DNA of 28,653 nt from Pseudoselenomonas ruminantium (GTDB lineage Bacteria; Bacillota; Negativicutes; Selenomonadales; Selenomonadaceae). The notes beneath the pieces were generated by a model, which ran no database searches, was not told the origin of the DNA, and saw nothing but the letters and a program-made list of their open reading frames with translations. Numbering within the stretch: position 1 is the first letter of the stretch; each line of letters starts with the position of its first letter. The DNA is taken from assembly GCA_002373045.1 (NCBI GenBank), contig DFHU01000039.1, positions 1 to 28,653 of the forward strand, in the 5' to 3' direction. A program made the position numbers and the translations under genes. Positions 8,723-16,904 of the stretch are shown here, one piece after another.

Positions 8723-9709
8723 TTAATACAAAACTCTGCGCAGTTCCTCTGCCGAAACAGTAGCGGTTCCCAGCTTGCGCACAGCAATTCCGCTGGCGAT
8801 ATTGCTGAGTTCTGCAGCCCGCACCGGCTCAATGCCTGCGGCCAAAGCCAAAATCACTGTGGATACACAGGTATCTCCGGCACCAGACACATCGAATACC
8901 TCACTCTTGTCAGACACGGGAATATCATGAATTGCCCCATCCTTTTCCAAAAGCACCATGCCTTTTTCACCACGCGTCACTAAGACCCCATCAGCGTTTA
9001 ATTCTTCCAAAAGCTCCTGTCCAGCCGTGAACAGGCTTTCATCATCAGGAAGTTCCCGGCCAACAGCCGCCGCCAGTTCTGCATCATTCTGCTTAACATA
9101 GCCAATATCCTTGAACCGATGGATATCATAACGACTGTCTACCATGCTCGGAATATTATGCTCACGACAATAGGAAATAATCTGCTGCTGCAGTTTTTCC
9201 GTAATTGTGCCGGAACCATAGTCACTTAACACCACGCCATCAATTTTCGGCAAAAGCGCCTTGATGTACTGGCTGATTTGACTTTCGTGTGCCTTCTGCA
9301 TGGGCTTGTCACTTTCCTTGTCAATGCGGACAATCTGCTGGCTAACCGTTGCCCGCCCCCCGGCGATAATGCGGGTTTTGGAAATGGTCGGCCGCTTTTC
9401 GTCACAGAAGAGCCCATCGGTATGGGCGCCATTTTTTTCCAGGGCTTCTTTCAATCCCTTGGCAGCGCTATCCAAGCCCAAAAGGCCAACGGCATAGACA
9501 TTGCCTCCCAATGTAGCCACGTTGTTGACCACATTGGCAGCGCCGCCAGCCACGACCTTTTCTCCGGCCTGCTGCAGCACCAGCACCGGCGCTTCCCGGG
9601 AAATGCGGGAAATGCGGCCATCCAAATAGATATCCGCCACCATATCGCCGATAACCAGAATATTCCGTCCCTGTATTTCATCAATTATATCTGCTAATTC
9701 CTGTTTCAT
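8723..9709 (-). CDS. PfkB-family sugar kinase, divergent RfaE1 paralogue
   Basis: Second ribokinase-fold protein of the operon, about 328 aa, similar in plan to HldE domain I: NILVIGDMVADIYLDG, RISREAPVLVL, VAGGAANVVNNVATLGG and VFDVSGAGDT with a catalytic Asp near 279. It departs from heptose kinases where the substrate is bound: the DPKGT-x-RYRGA-TPN stretch of the family is replaced by VDSRYDIHRFKDIGYVKQN, and RLDFEE by RIDKES. It sits directly upstream of rfaE2, where a split HldE kinase would be expected, yet the better kinase match is at 5019-5996. Many annotations would call both heptose-7-phosphate kinases; a different phosphosugar substrate is possible. The ATG at 9709 is preferred, with GGTG eight bases upstream; a TTG at 9715 is the alternative. 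Confidence 0.82.
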   Translation of the reverse strand: MKQELADIIDEIQGRNILVIGDMVADIYLDGRISRISREAPVLVLQQAGEKVVAGGAANVVNNVATLGGNVYAVGLLGLDSAAKGLKEALEKNGAHTDGLFCDEKRPTISKTRIIAGGRATVSQQIVRIDKESDKPMQKAHESQISQYIKALLPKIDGVVLSDYGSGTITEKLQQQIISYCREHNIPSMVDSRYDIHRFKDIGYVKQNDAELAAAVGRELPDDESLFTAGQELLEELNADGVLVTRGEKGMVLLEKDGAIHDIPVSDKSEVFDVSGAGDTCVSTVILALAAGIEPVRAAELSNIASGIAVRKLGTATVSAEELRRVLY

Positions 9710-9715
9710 ATCCAA

Positions 9716-11245
9716 TCACCACGGTGTAAACTGCCAACGAATGCTAAATCCATTTTCCAAGGATTTATAACGGAGAATCAACTGCGAGCAATGCAGGTCA
9801 TGATACCAGTAATAATCTATATTTTTCCATTTTTTATGGTCCAAATCATACTTCGTACCCACAGCAACACGATTCAAATCATCTATCCGGTAGCTGAAAC
9901 CCGATTCCAGTTTTTTGGAATAATCATCGGTATTAAACTTAAAGAGGCTGTTATCCCGATTTTTCTTGCTGTAATGATAGCCGGCATAGGCGGCCCAGCG
10001 GTCATTGAAATCTTTTGTCAGGACCACATCCCCGGAAACGCCCGCAACACGGGAATGATTATAGGATTCCTTGGTGATGCTGTAGCCTGTCTTCAAATAC
10101 AATGTATAGCGATGGAATTTTATCGGATCATGCCCCAAAGAAACTCCATATTCACCATGATTACTGTGAATGCCATTGCCATACCAACGGCCATATTCGG
10201 CATTCAACCCGTAAGTGAAGTGACTCTTGCCAAAGTGTGCATTATAATTCCAAAAAGCCGAGGGCTGTTTCTTAATCCAGAAATTATCTCCATCTTCATA
10301 ATGGCCATAACGGACACCGGTGGACATCCCCCGATTTTTCCAGGTTATATCGTAATTACTGTGCCAACCAATCTGGGTACCAACATTAATATTGGTATTG
10401 AAATTCACATTTTTGCGCACGGGGAAACTCAGACCCCAATCCAAGTATAGACCATCATCCTCGTTATAGCCTATCTTCGGAAGGTAATCTGTCTTGTCGG
10501 CATTGCTCCCTACACCGGCTTCATAATGATCACGGGAAAAAATAACTTTGCCACGAAGATGGAATTTCACCTTTTCCATCACGATTTTATCATTCGGATA
10601 ATAGGTTATCTTCTCTGCGCTCGTATGATAATCGGGCTTTTGTGCACCACATTTCGAATCTGTGCCGTTATAGATTACAATCCTGTCGGGATAAAATTCA
10701 AAGCGCTTGCCCGTGATATAGTGGGCACCGGCTTTTCCTTTGGCATTTTCCAAGGAACCAGTCTTTGCCCCGTAATTATAATGTGCCTTATAACCATCCA
10801 GCGTTACCCGGATCTGCCCCGGAGTCATCTGCAGGATATGCGCCTTGTCGGGTATGCTTACATCCTGCGTCTTGGTATTGCCCGTAACCATTTCTCCCTG
10901 GAAGCGATGCGCATCCATCTGCAGGATGTCCACCTTGCCCTTGGCCATAAAGCTTCCATCGCGCTCATCATAAGTCAGTTCTTCTCCTTCAAAGGCTACA
11001 GGAGCGGCCTTTTTCGGATCTACAGGATAACGCAGATTCTTTTCCATGGCTTTGGCATCAGAGAGCAGTTTTTCCTGCTCCGGGGTCAAGCGGTTGGCCT
11101 TTGCCTGCCGGTGTTCATTTTCAATATAGTCCAATGCATTGATGCCTGTATCGGAGTCAGCATGATATACGGCCTCCACCGGACTGCTCCACAACGGCAG
11201 CAGCAGCGCCATAGTTATGACTCCCGCCAGCTTTTGTCTATTCAT
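9716..11245 (-). CDS. LptD/OstA-like outer-membrane LPS-assembly protein (short form)
   Basis: Probable first gene of the LPS operon. Signal peptide at residues 1-25 (hydrophobic core then SSPVEA), an OstA/LptA-like beta-jellyroll region at about 82-185, a linker with a single Cys199 (SKCGAQKPDYH) where LptD proteins carry a T-x-C-x-x-x-x-P segment, then about 285 residues of alternating aromatic/polar strands typical of a beta-barrel, ending in a terminal Trp as expected for Bam-inserted proteins. At 509 aa it is far shorter than proteobacterial LptD (about 780), so the barrel must have many fewer strands than 26. The start is the ATG at 11245 with GGAGCG five bases upstream; an upstream in-frame start would spoil the signal peptide. 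Role in delivering LPS to the outer membrane is family knowledge; being the sole LptD is uncertain. Confidence 0.78.
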   Translation of the reverse strand: MNRQKLAGVITMALLLPLWSSPVEAVYHADSDTGINALDYIENEHRQAKANRLTPEQEKLLSDAKAMEKNLRYPVDPKKAAPVAFEGEELTYDERDGSFMAKGKVDILQMDAHRFQGEMVTGNTKTQDVSIPDKAHILQMTPGQIRVTLDGYKAHYNYGAKTGSLENAKGKAGAHYITGKRFEFYPDRIVIYNGTDSKCGAQKPDYHTSAEKITYYPNDKIVMEKVKFHLRGKVIFSRDHYEAGVGSNADKTDYLPKIGYNEDDGLYLDWGLSFPVRKNVNFNTNINVGTQIGWHSNYDITWKNRGMSTGVRYGHYEDGDNFWIKKQPSAFWNYNAHFGKSHFTYGLNAEYGRWYGNGIHSNHGEYGVSLGHDPIKFHRYTLYLKTGYSITKESYNHSRVAGVSGDVVLTKDFNDRWAAYAGYHYSKKNRDNSLFKFNTDDYSKKLESGFSYRIDDLNRVAVGTKYDLDHKKWKNIDYYWYHDLHCSQLILRYKSLENGFSIRWQFTPW

Positions 11246-11292
11246 TAAAACGCTCCTATCATCAGGATTTTGTCTACAAATCAATACCTTAT

Positions 11293-11298
11293 ATTATA
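11293..11298 (-). promoter_or_regulatory. Candidate -10 box of the LPS operon
   Basis: On the minus strand TATAAT stands 47 bases upstream of the lptD-like ATG. Seventeen bases further upstream is TGGTAA, a weak -35 that is embedded in the palindrome TTTTACC-TAT-GGTAAAA. This suggests a sigma-A type promoter whose -35 region is covered by an operator or depends on an activator. Confidence 0.5.
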
Positions 11299-11403
11299 GC
11301 GCCATTATTCCTGTTTTACCATAGGTAAAACTCCCTATTAGCGCTTCGACGAGATATTTTATCTCGTCATAGCGCCATTGTTCATGTTTTACCATAGGTA
11401 AAA
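11296..11403. repeat. Duplicated 35-bp promoter/operator unit with palindromes
   Basis: Two near-identical 35-bp direct repeats (11296-11330 and 11369-11403) differ at only two positions. Each contains TAGCGCCATT and the palindrome TTTTACC-ATA-GGTAAAA (7-base arms, 3-base centre). Between them lies another perfect hairpin, GACGAGATA-TTT-TATCTCGTC (11348-11368). The copy nearer the gene holds the TATAAT box; in the distal copy the corresponding minus-strand bases read TATGAC. The arrangement suggests an operator pair or a duplicated promoter regulating the lptD-led operon. Confidence 0.55.
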
Positions 11404-11405
11404 TA

Positions 11406-11435
11406 AAAGTGCGCGCCGCTGAGGGCGCGCACTTT
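11406..11435 (-). terminator. Intrinsic terminator after aspA
   Basis: Perfect 12-bp stem AAAGTGCGCGCC/GGCGCGCACTTT with a 6-base loop. On the minus strand it is followed by TTATTTTACC, so it ends the aspA transcript, about 35 bases after its stop codon, and insulates the LPS operon promoter downstream. Confidence 0.85.
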
Positions 11436-11469
11436 ACTCTATGGAAATGTTATTTGGGTTATGCGATTC

Positions 11470-12858
11470 TTAGCCGGCAATACCCGGAGTTGTCATTTCC
11501 TTCGGGGAAAGAATCTTTTCCATCTTTTCCTTGGAGATAAGACCTTTTTCGAGGATGACCTGACGAACCGGTTTACCCGTGTTGTAGGCTTCTTTAGCAA
11601 TCATCGCGGAGTTTTCATAGCCGATATGCGGAAGCATAGCCGTTACGACACCTACGCTCTTGTCGAGCCATTCCTGGCACTGTTCTTTGTTCGGCTGCAG
11701 GTCAATCAAGAGTTTTTCCACGAAGGTATCTACAGCATTGGTCATGTAGGTCATGGAGTTGAACATATTGAAGCTGATTACCGGCTCCATAACGTTCAGT
11801 TCAAACTGACCATTTTCTACGCCCAGCGAAACCGCAAGGTCATTTGCCACTACCTGATAGCAAGCCTGGTCGAGAACTTCAGCAATAACCGGATTTACTT
11901 TGCCCGGCATGATGGAGGAACCCGGCTGACGCATCGGCAGCTTGAGTTCGTTGAGGCCGCAGCGCGGGCCGGAAGCCATCAGACGGAAGTCGTTCGCCAT
12001 CTTGATGAGCACCAGTGCCGTAGTCTTCATCGCGCTGGAAACATCGGAGAAACCATCGGTGTTATTCGTAGCATCGATGATGTTATCAGCGGTGACATAT
12101 TTCTCGCCCGTAACTTCGGACAGGGTTTCAGCAACTTTCGTGATGTAAGCCGGTTCTGCATTGAGGCCCGTGCCTACTGCCGTACCGCCCATGTTTACGA
12201 CATGGATGGTGTCGATAGCATGGTTGATGCGGTCAATGCCACGACGGACTGCCGAAGCATAGGAATGCATTTCCTGCCCCAGCGTGATGGGTACTGCATC
12301 CTGCAGATGCGTACGGCCCATCTTGAGGATATCCTTGAATTCCTCGCCCTTCTTGTCCAGTTCATCAGCCAGTCTGCCAAGGGAAGCCGTCAGCTTCTTG
12401 CCCTTGTGAGACAAGCAAACCTTGATGCTGGTCGGGAAGGTATCATTCGTAGATTGTGCCATGTTGGCATGATTGTTGGGGCTGATGATATCATAGCTTC
12501 CTTTCGGCTTGCCAATGATTTCCAGAGCCCGGTTACAGAGAACTTCGTTGACGTTCATGTTTACGGAAGTACCTGCGCCGCCTTGAATGGGGTCAACAGG
12601 GAACTGATCCAGGAGTTTGCCAGCAATGATTTCATCAGCAGCCTGCATGAGCGGCTCACCGACTTCTTTCGGCATACGGCCCGTAGACATATTGGCCATT
12701 ACCGTAGCCTTCTTGACCTTGGCATAAGCCTGAACGAAGTCCGGGTCAATCTTCTGTCCCGTAATCTTGAAATTTGAGATAGCACGGGTAGTCTGTACAC
12801 CGTAGTATACTTCATCAGGAATTTCCAGTTCACCAAGGAAATCATGCTCTTTTCTCAT
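11470..12858 (-). CDS. aspA: Aspartate ammonia-lyase
   Basis: Homotetrameric cytoplasmic lyase interconverting L-aspartate and fumarate plus ammonia. 462 aa, the normal length. Starts with EHDFLGELEIPDEVYYGVQTTRAISNF, characteristic of aspartases; contains GGAGTSVNMNVNE (93-105), GRTHLQDAVPITLGQE (181-196) and the fumarase/aspartase signature GSSIMPGKVNP (313-323) whose flexible loop carries the catalytic Ser (Ser314/315). Aspartase rather than fumarase C is favoured by the N-terminus and by the SPNNHANMAQSTND stretch. GTGGAG lies four bases before the ATG. Has its own promoter and terminator; the neighbouring DASS carrier on the same strand would supply C4-dicarboxylates or export the fumarate-derived product. 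Confidence 0.92.
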   Translation of the reverse strand: MRKEHDFLGELEIPDEVYYGVQTTRAISNFKITGQKIDPDFVQAYAKVKKATVMANMSTGRMPKEVGEPLMQAADEIIAGKLLDQFPVDPIQGGAGTSVNMNVNEVLCNRALEIIGKPKGSYDIISPNNHANMAQSTNDTFPTSIKVCLSHKGKKLTASLGRLADELDKKGEEFKDILKMGRTHLQDAVPITLGQEMHSYASAVRRGIDRINHAIDTIHVVNMGGTAVGTGLNAEPAYITKVAETLSEVTGEKYVTADNIIDATNNTDGFSDVSSAMKTTALVLIKMANDFRLMASGPRCGLNELKLPMRQPGSSIMPGKVNPVIAEVLDQACYQVVANDLAVSLGVENGQFELNVMEPVISFNMFNSMTYMTNAVDTFVEKLLIDLQPNKEQCQEWLDKSVGVVTAMLPHIGYENSAMIAKEAYNTGKPVRQVILEKGLISKEKMEKILSPKEMTTPGIAG

Positions 12859-12921
12859 TTTGCTCCACGTTCCTTTCTTTCTAACAAGATAACCCAGTCT
12901 AACATTTCATTTACCCGTTTC

Positions 12922-12954
12922 GAACTATAAGTAACATTTATGTTTCTATAGTTC
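12922..12954 (-). promoter_or_regulatory. Hairpin in the aspA leader
   Basis: GAACTATA...TATAGTTC forms an 8-bp stem with an inner AACAT-TT-ATGTT helix, within the about 100-base untranslated leader of aspA and just downstream of its promoter. It could be an operator or mRNA-stability element; nothing identifies a specific regulator. Confidence 0.4.
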
Positions 12955-12968
12955 CTCGACTTGCCTAT

Positions 12969-12997
12969 ATTGTATCATGTATACAAAATACATGCAA
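12969..12997 (-). promoter_or_regulatory. aspA promoter with spacer dyad
   Basis: Minus strand: TTGCAT (12997-12992), 17-base spacer, TACAAT (12974-12969), a good sigma-A promoter about 110 bases upstream of the aspA start. The spacer contains the dyad ATGTAT-N5-ATACAT overlapping the -35, a plausible repressor or activator site. Confidence 0.65.
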
Positions 12998-13009
12998 GTA
13001 CATTTTGAG

Positions 13010-13045
13010 GAATTTGTCCACGAATTTATTTTCGTGGACAAATTC
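13010..13045 (-). terminator. Stem-loop terminator after the DASS carrier gene
   Basis: Perfect 15-bp stem GAATTTGTCCACGAA/TTCGTGGACAAATTC with a 6-base loop, 17 bases past the carrier's stop codon. On the minus strand it is followed only by CTCAAAATGT, so the U-tract is poor; it may act more as an mRNA 3' stabiliser than as an efficient terminator. Confidence 0.6.
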
Positions 13046-13061
13046 CATACTCACAAAAATC

Positions 13062-14489
13062 TTAAAGCATACCAATTACTTTCATCACCGGCAGGCCTAC
13101 GCCCATCCAGACAATTACATGCAGTACCGTGATGATGAAACCAATCTTCCACCATTCCCCCTGTCCCATAAAGCCGGCACCGAAGAAAATCGGGGTAACG
13201 CCGCAGCCATAATGGGTAAGGAAGGATGCGCTGTTGCAGAGCGCGCCAAAGAGAATCAGTACGCCGAGTACCGGAGCACCGGCAGCCACGAGAATCGTAG
13301 CGAAAGCAGCAAAGAGTGCCATGATATGAGCCGAGTTGCTGGCCAACAGATAATGCGCGAAGGTATAGATGATGCTGAGAACTACCAGCATCATAATCCA
13401 TTCCATGCCTGCGAACTGGGCAGCCATTACATCGGCGAACCATTTCATCAGACCGAACTTGGAGAGGAAGGCGGCCATGTTAACCAGCACGCCCATCCAT
13501 ACGAGTACGTCCCAAGCAGCATGCTGATGTGCCACATCCGACCAGTCGAGAATGCCCGTCAGAAGCATGGCAGAAAGGCCCAGCAAAGCGACGAACGCGG
13601 AGTCAATGCCATGATAGGAACCCGTTGCCCACATAATCAAAGCAATCACGAAGATGAAGCTCAGAATGATTTCCTTGGAGCTCATGGGGCCCATTTCGGC
13701 CAATTCACGGCGGGCCAGTTCCTGCGTTTCCGGCGTGTTCTTGAGTTCCGGGTTGATGAGCTTATAGAGGATATACGGCGTAGCCACGGTCAGGATAAGA
13801 CCGGGAATAATGCAGGCCAGGAACCAGTCGCCCCAGCCAATCGAGGTGCCAAAAATCTGCTGTGCCAGCGTATTGCAGAGCACGTTGTTGGAAGCACCCG
13901 TCAGGAAGATACAAGCGGACGTGATAACCGCAGCATAGGCACTGAACATCAGGAATGCACCTGTGCGCATATTGGTCTTTTTCTCTACATCCGAGCCAAC
14001 GGCAGCCGTGATACTGCGGACAATCGGGAAGATAATGCCGCCACCGCGTGCCGTATTGGACGGCGTGAACGGTGCGATAACGAAGTCAGCGGCGCTCATG
14101 ACATAAGCTACACGCAAGGTGCTGCTGCCGAACTTCGAGAGCAACATGTAGGAAATACGCTTGCCCAAACCCGTTTTGATGAAACCTTCAGCAAACATAA
14201 ATGCAGATACGATCAACCAAATCGTGGTGTTGGAAAAACCTGCCAGCGCTTCACCGGTTTTCATAATGCCCAGGATTGGCAAGAGCGTCAGCGCAATCAG
14301 GGCAATAGCACCGATGGGCATGGGCTGGAGAATAAAACCTGCGATGGTGGCAATAAAGATGGCCAGAAGCCCCCAAGCCTGGGCTCCTACCCCAGCTGGT
14401 GCGGGAATAAACCAGATAATTGCGCCGATGGCCACACACATCAGACCGCGAATCAGCGGGCTTAATCCCTGATTTTTCGAATCAGACAT
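13062..14489 (-). CDS. DASS-family (SLC13/CitT) sodium or antiport dicarboxylate carrier
   Basis: 475-residue inner-membrane protein with about a dozen hydrophobic segments. Two DASS signature Ser-Asn-Thr/Ser sites are visible, FTPSNTARGGGIIFP (S144-N145-T146) and LLASNSAHIMALFAAF (S384-N385-S386); the helix-hairpin SNT pair forms the substrate and sodium sites in this family. The sequence resembles the bacterial CitT / plastid 2-oxoglutarate-malate branch (antiporters) more than eukaryotic NaDC. The start is the ATG at 14489, six bases after GAGGAGGT; an upstream in-frame ATG lacks such a site. It lies upstream of aspA and divergent from a two-component system, which suggests uptake of aspartate, malate, fumarate or succinate exchange during fumarate respiration; the exact substrate is inference. 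Confidence 0.85.
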   Translation of the reverse strand: MSDSKNQGLSPLIRGLMCVAIGAIIWFIPAPAGVGAQAWGLLAIFIATIAGFILQPMPIGAIALIALTLLPILGIMKTGEALAGFSNTTIWLIVSAFMFAEGFIKTGLGKRISYMLLSKFGSSTLRVAYVMSAADFVIAPFTPSNTARGGGIIFPIVRSITAAVGSDVEKKTNMRTGAFLMFSAYAAVITSACIFLTGASNNVLCNTLAQQIFGTSIGWGDWFLACIIPGLILTVATPYILYKLINPELKNTPETQELARRELAEMGPMSSKEIILSFIFVIALIMWATGSYHGIDSAFVALLGLSAMLLTGILDWSDVAHQHAAWDVLVWMGVLVNMAAFLSKFGLMKWFADVMAAQFAGMEWIMMLVVLSIIYTFAHYLLASNSAHIMALFAAFATILVAAGAPVLGVLILFGALCNSASFLTHYGCGVTPIFFGAGFMGQGEWWKIGFIITVLHVIVWMGVGLPVMKVIGML

Positions 14490-14552
14490 TTTTTCTACCT
14501 CCTCATAACGATACAACCATAAGCCGCACTTAAACGATACTATAATTGCTGT

Positions 14553-14581
14553 TTGACTTATGGTATGATTGATGGTAATAA
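14553..14581 (+). promoter_or_regulatory. Candidate promoter of the two-component operon
   Basis: In the 183-base divergent intergenic region, TTGACT (14553-14558) and TAATAA (14576-14581) are separated by 17 bases, about 90 bases before the kinase ATG. No comparably good minus-strand promoter for the DASS gene was found; TATAGT on the minus strand (near 14541-14546) lacks a -35, which would fit an activator-dependent promoter. Confidence 0.5.
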
Positions 14582-14672
14582 TATAAATGCATGACTATAA
14601 AAAACTATATAATCCGATAAGCAACGATTATTATTTTATAAATGTTTTTTCTTTTCCAAAGGAGTTTTTTCG

Positions 14673-16031
14673 ATGAATAATGCCAAGCCCACCCGTCAGG
14701 ACTGGCTGGTTTTACTCTTTATGATGATCTTGGTGCCGCTAGCCGGCGAGCCAAAAATGCATCCCTTCAGCGGGGATTTTGCCAGCTTCCGCGTCAGTTT
14801 CGGCTCACCAGTCTTTCTGTTGTTCCTTATCTGGCTCAGCAATTTTCCCCGGCTCTTTACCGGTGCTGTGGCTGGAGCCGCCGTTATGCTGTTCCGCACG
14901 GGGCTGGATGTATTTTACGGCGATGATATCCTGCTCGCCCTTATTGAGCACATCCCCAACTTCTTCTATTACTTCATTTACTCCCTGTTCTTTGCCCTGC
15001 CGCAGCTATCCCGCAAATCCATCTACGAGCAGGCTTTGGGGATTGCTTTCTGGGCGATTATCGCCGAGGTTTTTGCCAGCGTCGGTGAACTGGCAGCCAT
15101 GAATGCCATCGCCTACCAGCAAGCGGAAACCTTTACCTTAGGCATGCTCGGACGATTGGTTCTGATTGCCATTTTGCGCTGTTTCTTCATCCTCTCTTTC
15201 TTCTTCCTGTTCCAGCTCTACAACACCGAAATGCGGCTGACCCGCAAGACCAAGGAGAAAGACCGGCTCACCATGCTGATTGCCGGGCTGTATGAAGAAG
15301 TATTTGAGCTAAAATGCTCCCTGCAAAATTCAGAAGATGTCACCCATGACTGCTACAATGTATACACACGATTGAAGGACAGCGCCCAAAAACCAGAAGA
15401 CGAGGATTTGGCCAATGAAGTCCTGCGCATTGCCGGCCAGTGCCACGATATCAAGAAAAATCAACAGCGCATATATGCGGGGCTTCAGGAACTGACCCAA
15501 AACCGCAGGGTAGATGATTATTTGCCGCCGGATAAAATCGTCAAGCTCATGGTCCATACGCAAAAAAAATATGCCCGCTCACTGGGCAAGGAAATCTTTT
15601 TCACAGCGAAAGTCCCCGCAGGACTGCCTCTGCTTCATTCGTTTATGCTGCTCTCCATCCTCAACAATCTGGTCGCTAATGCCGTGGAAGCCATTCCCAG
15701 CCGAGGAACCATCACACTGACCATTGTCGGCGGCACCGGCGACGGCCGCTTGAAAATCACATTGGAAAACACCGGCAGCTTTATCCCGCCGCGGCGCTTA
15801 AATCAGGTCTTTTCGCCGGGGTATACGACAAAATTCGACAGCACCGGCAAGGCTTCCAGCGGCGTCGGACTTACCTATGTCAAGCACCAAACGGAAACGC
15901 TCGGCGGCACCATCGAGCTGACTTCTGACGGAAAAGATAAAGTAACCTGTTATTTGGACCTTCCCTGCCAAAAGTTGCATAAACCGACAAAACAAAAGGA
16001 GAATCCCCCTCATGAACATAATGCTGATTGA
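14673..16031 (+). CDS. Sensor histidine kinase, GlnK/YcbA-like
   Basis: 452-residue membrane kinase. Residues 10-185 hold about six hydrophobic segments with almost no extracellular domain, so it senses within or next to the membrane or through a partner transporter. A helical linker follows (190-245), then a non-classical phosphoacceptor QCHDIKKNQQ (His258), an N box LNNLVANAVEAI (Asn332/Asn336 region), and GVGLTYVK as G2 box. The HD-x-K-x-N type acceptor and membrane plan match the Bacillus GlnK/YcbA group. AAAGGAG sits eight bases before the ATG. The 3' end overlaps the response regulator start by 20 bases. Divergent from the DASS carrier, which may be its target or co-sensor. Confidence 0.83.
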   Translation: MNNAKPTRQDWLVLLFMMILVPLAGEPKMHPFSGDFASFRVSFGSPVFLLFLIWLSNFPRLFTGAVAGAAVMLFRTGLDVFYGDDILLALIEHIPNFFYYFIYSLFFALPQLSRKSIYEQALGIAFWAIIAEVFASVGELAAMNAIAYQQAETFTLGMLGRLVLIAILRCFFILSFFFLFQLYNTEMRLTRKTKEKDRLTMLIAGLYEEVFELKCSLQNSEDVTHDCYNVYTRLKDSAQKPEDEDLANEVLRIAGQCHDIKKNQQRIYAGLQELTQNRRVDDYLPPDKIVKLMVHTQKKYARSLGKEIFFTAKVPAGLPLLHSFMLLSILNNLVANAVEAIPSRGTITLTIVGGTGDGRLKITLENTGSFIPPRRLNQVFSPGYTTKFDSTGKASSGVGLTYVKHQTETLGGTIELTSDGKDKVTCYLDLPCQKLHKPTKQKENPPHEHNAD

Positions 16032-16887
16032 CGATGACGATGCTGTGCGCATGATGTTACAGGACATCATTGAAGACTACAATCTTGGTGACGTTACGGA
16101 CTCACTAGGCGAGGCCACGGAACTGACCAATGAACTTCTTGCCGAGCGCCGGACGGATATTCTCATTATTGATATGTTGATGCCCGGTATTGACGGCATT
16201 CAGGCGGTAAACCGCATCCAAGAGAATTTTGCAGGCAAAATCATCATGCTCTCCCAAGTGGAAAGCAAGGATTTAGTGGGCAAAGCCTACGAACAAGGCA
16301 TTGACTACTATATTATGAAACCCTTGAACCGCAATGAAATCGTCAGCGTACTGAAAAACGTCAGTGAGCACCTGCGTCTAGAATCCTTCGCCCAAACTCT
16401 GCAAAACTCCCTGCTCAGCCTGACGCCGCAAGCCACGCCGGCACCAAATCCGCAGAAAACCATTCGTTCCCGTACGGAAAGCCAGCTTAAAGAACTCGGC
16501 ATCCTCACCGCTCCCGGTGCACAGGATTTATTAAACATCATGGCCTATATCGAACGCAATGGTGGACAAATCCCTGCACTAAAAGGCTTATTCACCGCCG
16601 TGGCCGAGCAAAACGGTGCGGATGACCCGGCACGCGAAGCCAAAGCGATGGAACAGCGTTTGCGCCGCACCATTTTCCAAGGTCATGTGAATGTGGCCAG
16701 CATGGGTGTTCTCGATTATACCAATCCCAAGTTTGAAGACTATGCCCCGCTCTACTTTGACTACAACGACGTACGCAGCACCATGCGCCTGCTTGAAAAC
16801 GAGGAAAAACCCACCACCTCTCAGGTGCATATCAACATGAAAAAATTTATCCATGCCATCTACGATACCGCACATCGGGAAAAATAA
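16012..16887 (+). CDS. Response regulator with YcbB (GlnL-type) output domain
   Basis: 291 aa. Receiver domain 1-118 with acidic pocket IDDDD (7-11), phosphoacceptor Asp54 in LIIDMLMPG, Ser81 and Lys103 (IMKPLN). A linker rich in Pro/Gln (130-150) leads to a C-terminal domain (about 150-285) that matches the YcbB family, the DNA-binding output of Bacillus GlnL, rather than LuxR, OmpR or Fis types; recognisable points include the SQLKELGILTAPGAQDLLNI start and the NPKFEDYAPLYFDY stretch. Translationally coupled to the kinase. In Bacillus, GlnKL controls glutamine use; here the divergent DASS carrier and aspartase suggest control of dicarboxylate or aspartate metabolism (inference). Confidence 0.85.
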   Translation: MNIMLIDDDDAVRMMLQDIIEDYNLGDVTDSLGEATELTNELLAERRTDILIIDMLMPGIDGIQAVNRIQENFAGKIIMLSQVESKDLVGKAYEQGIDYYIMKPLNRNEIVSVLKNVSEHLRLESFAQTLQNSLLSLTPQATPAPNPQKTIRSRTESQLKELGILTAPGAQDLLNIMAYIERNGGQIPALKGLFTAVAEQNGADDPAREAKAMEQRLRRTIFQGHVNVASMGVLDYTNPKFEDYAPLYFDYNDVRSTMRLLENEEKPTTSQVHINMKKFIHAIYDTAHREK

Positions 16888-16904
16888 TCCACTATCCGAC
16901 ATAC

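Noticed and set aside
11461..12777. 438-codon plus-strand frame opposite aspA, and a similar frame at 13005-14465 opposite the DASS gene
   Set aside because: Composition is typical of antisense shadow frames (rich in His, Arg, Gln), with no domain or ribosome site; the minus-strand genes are well supported.
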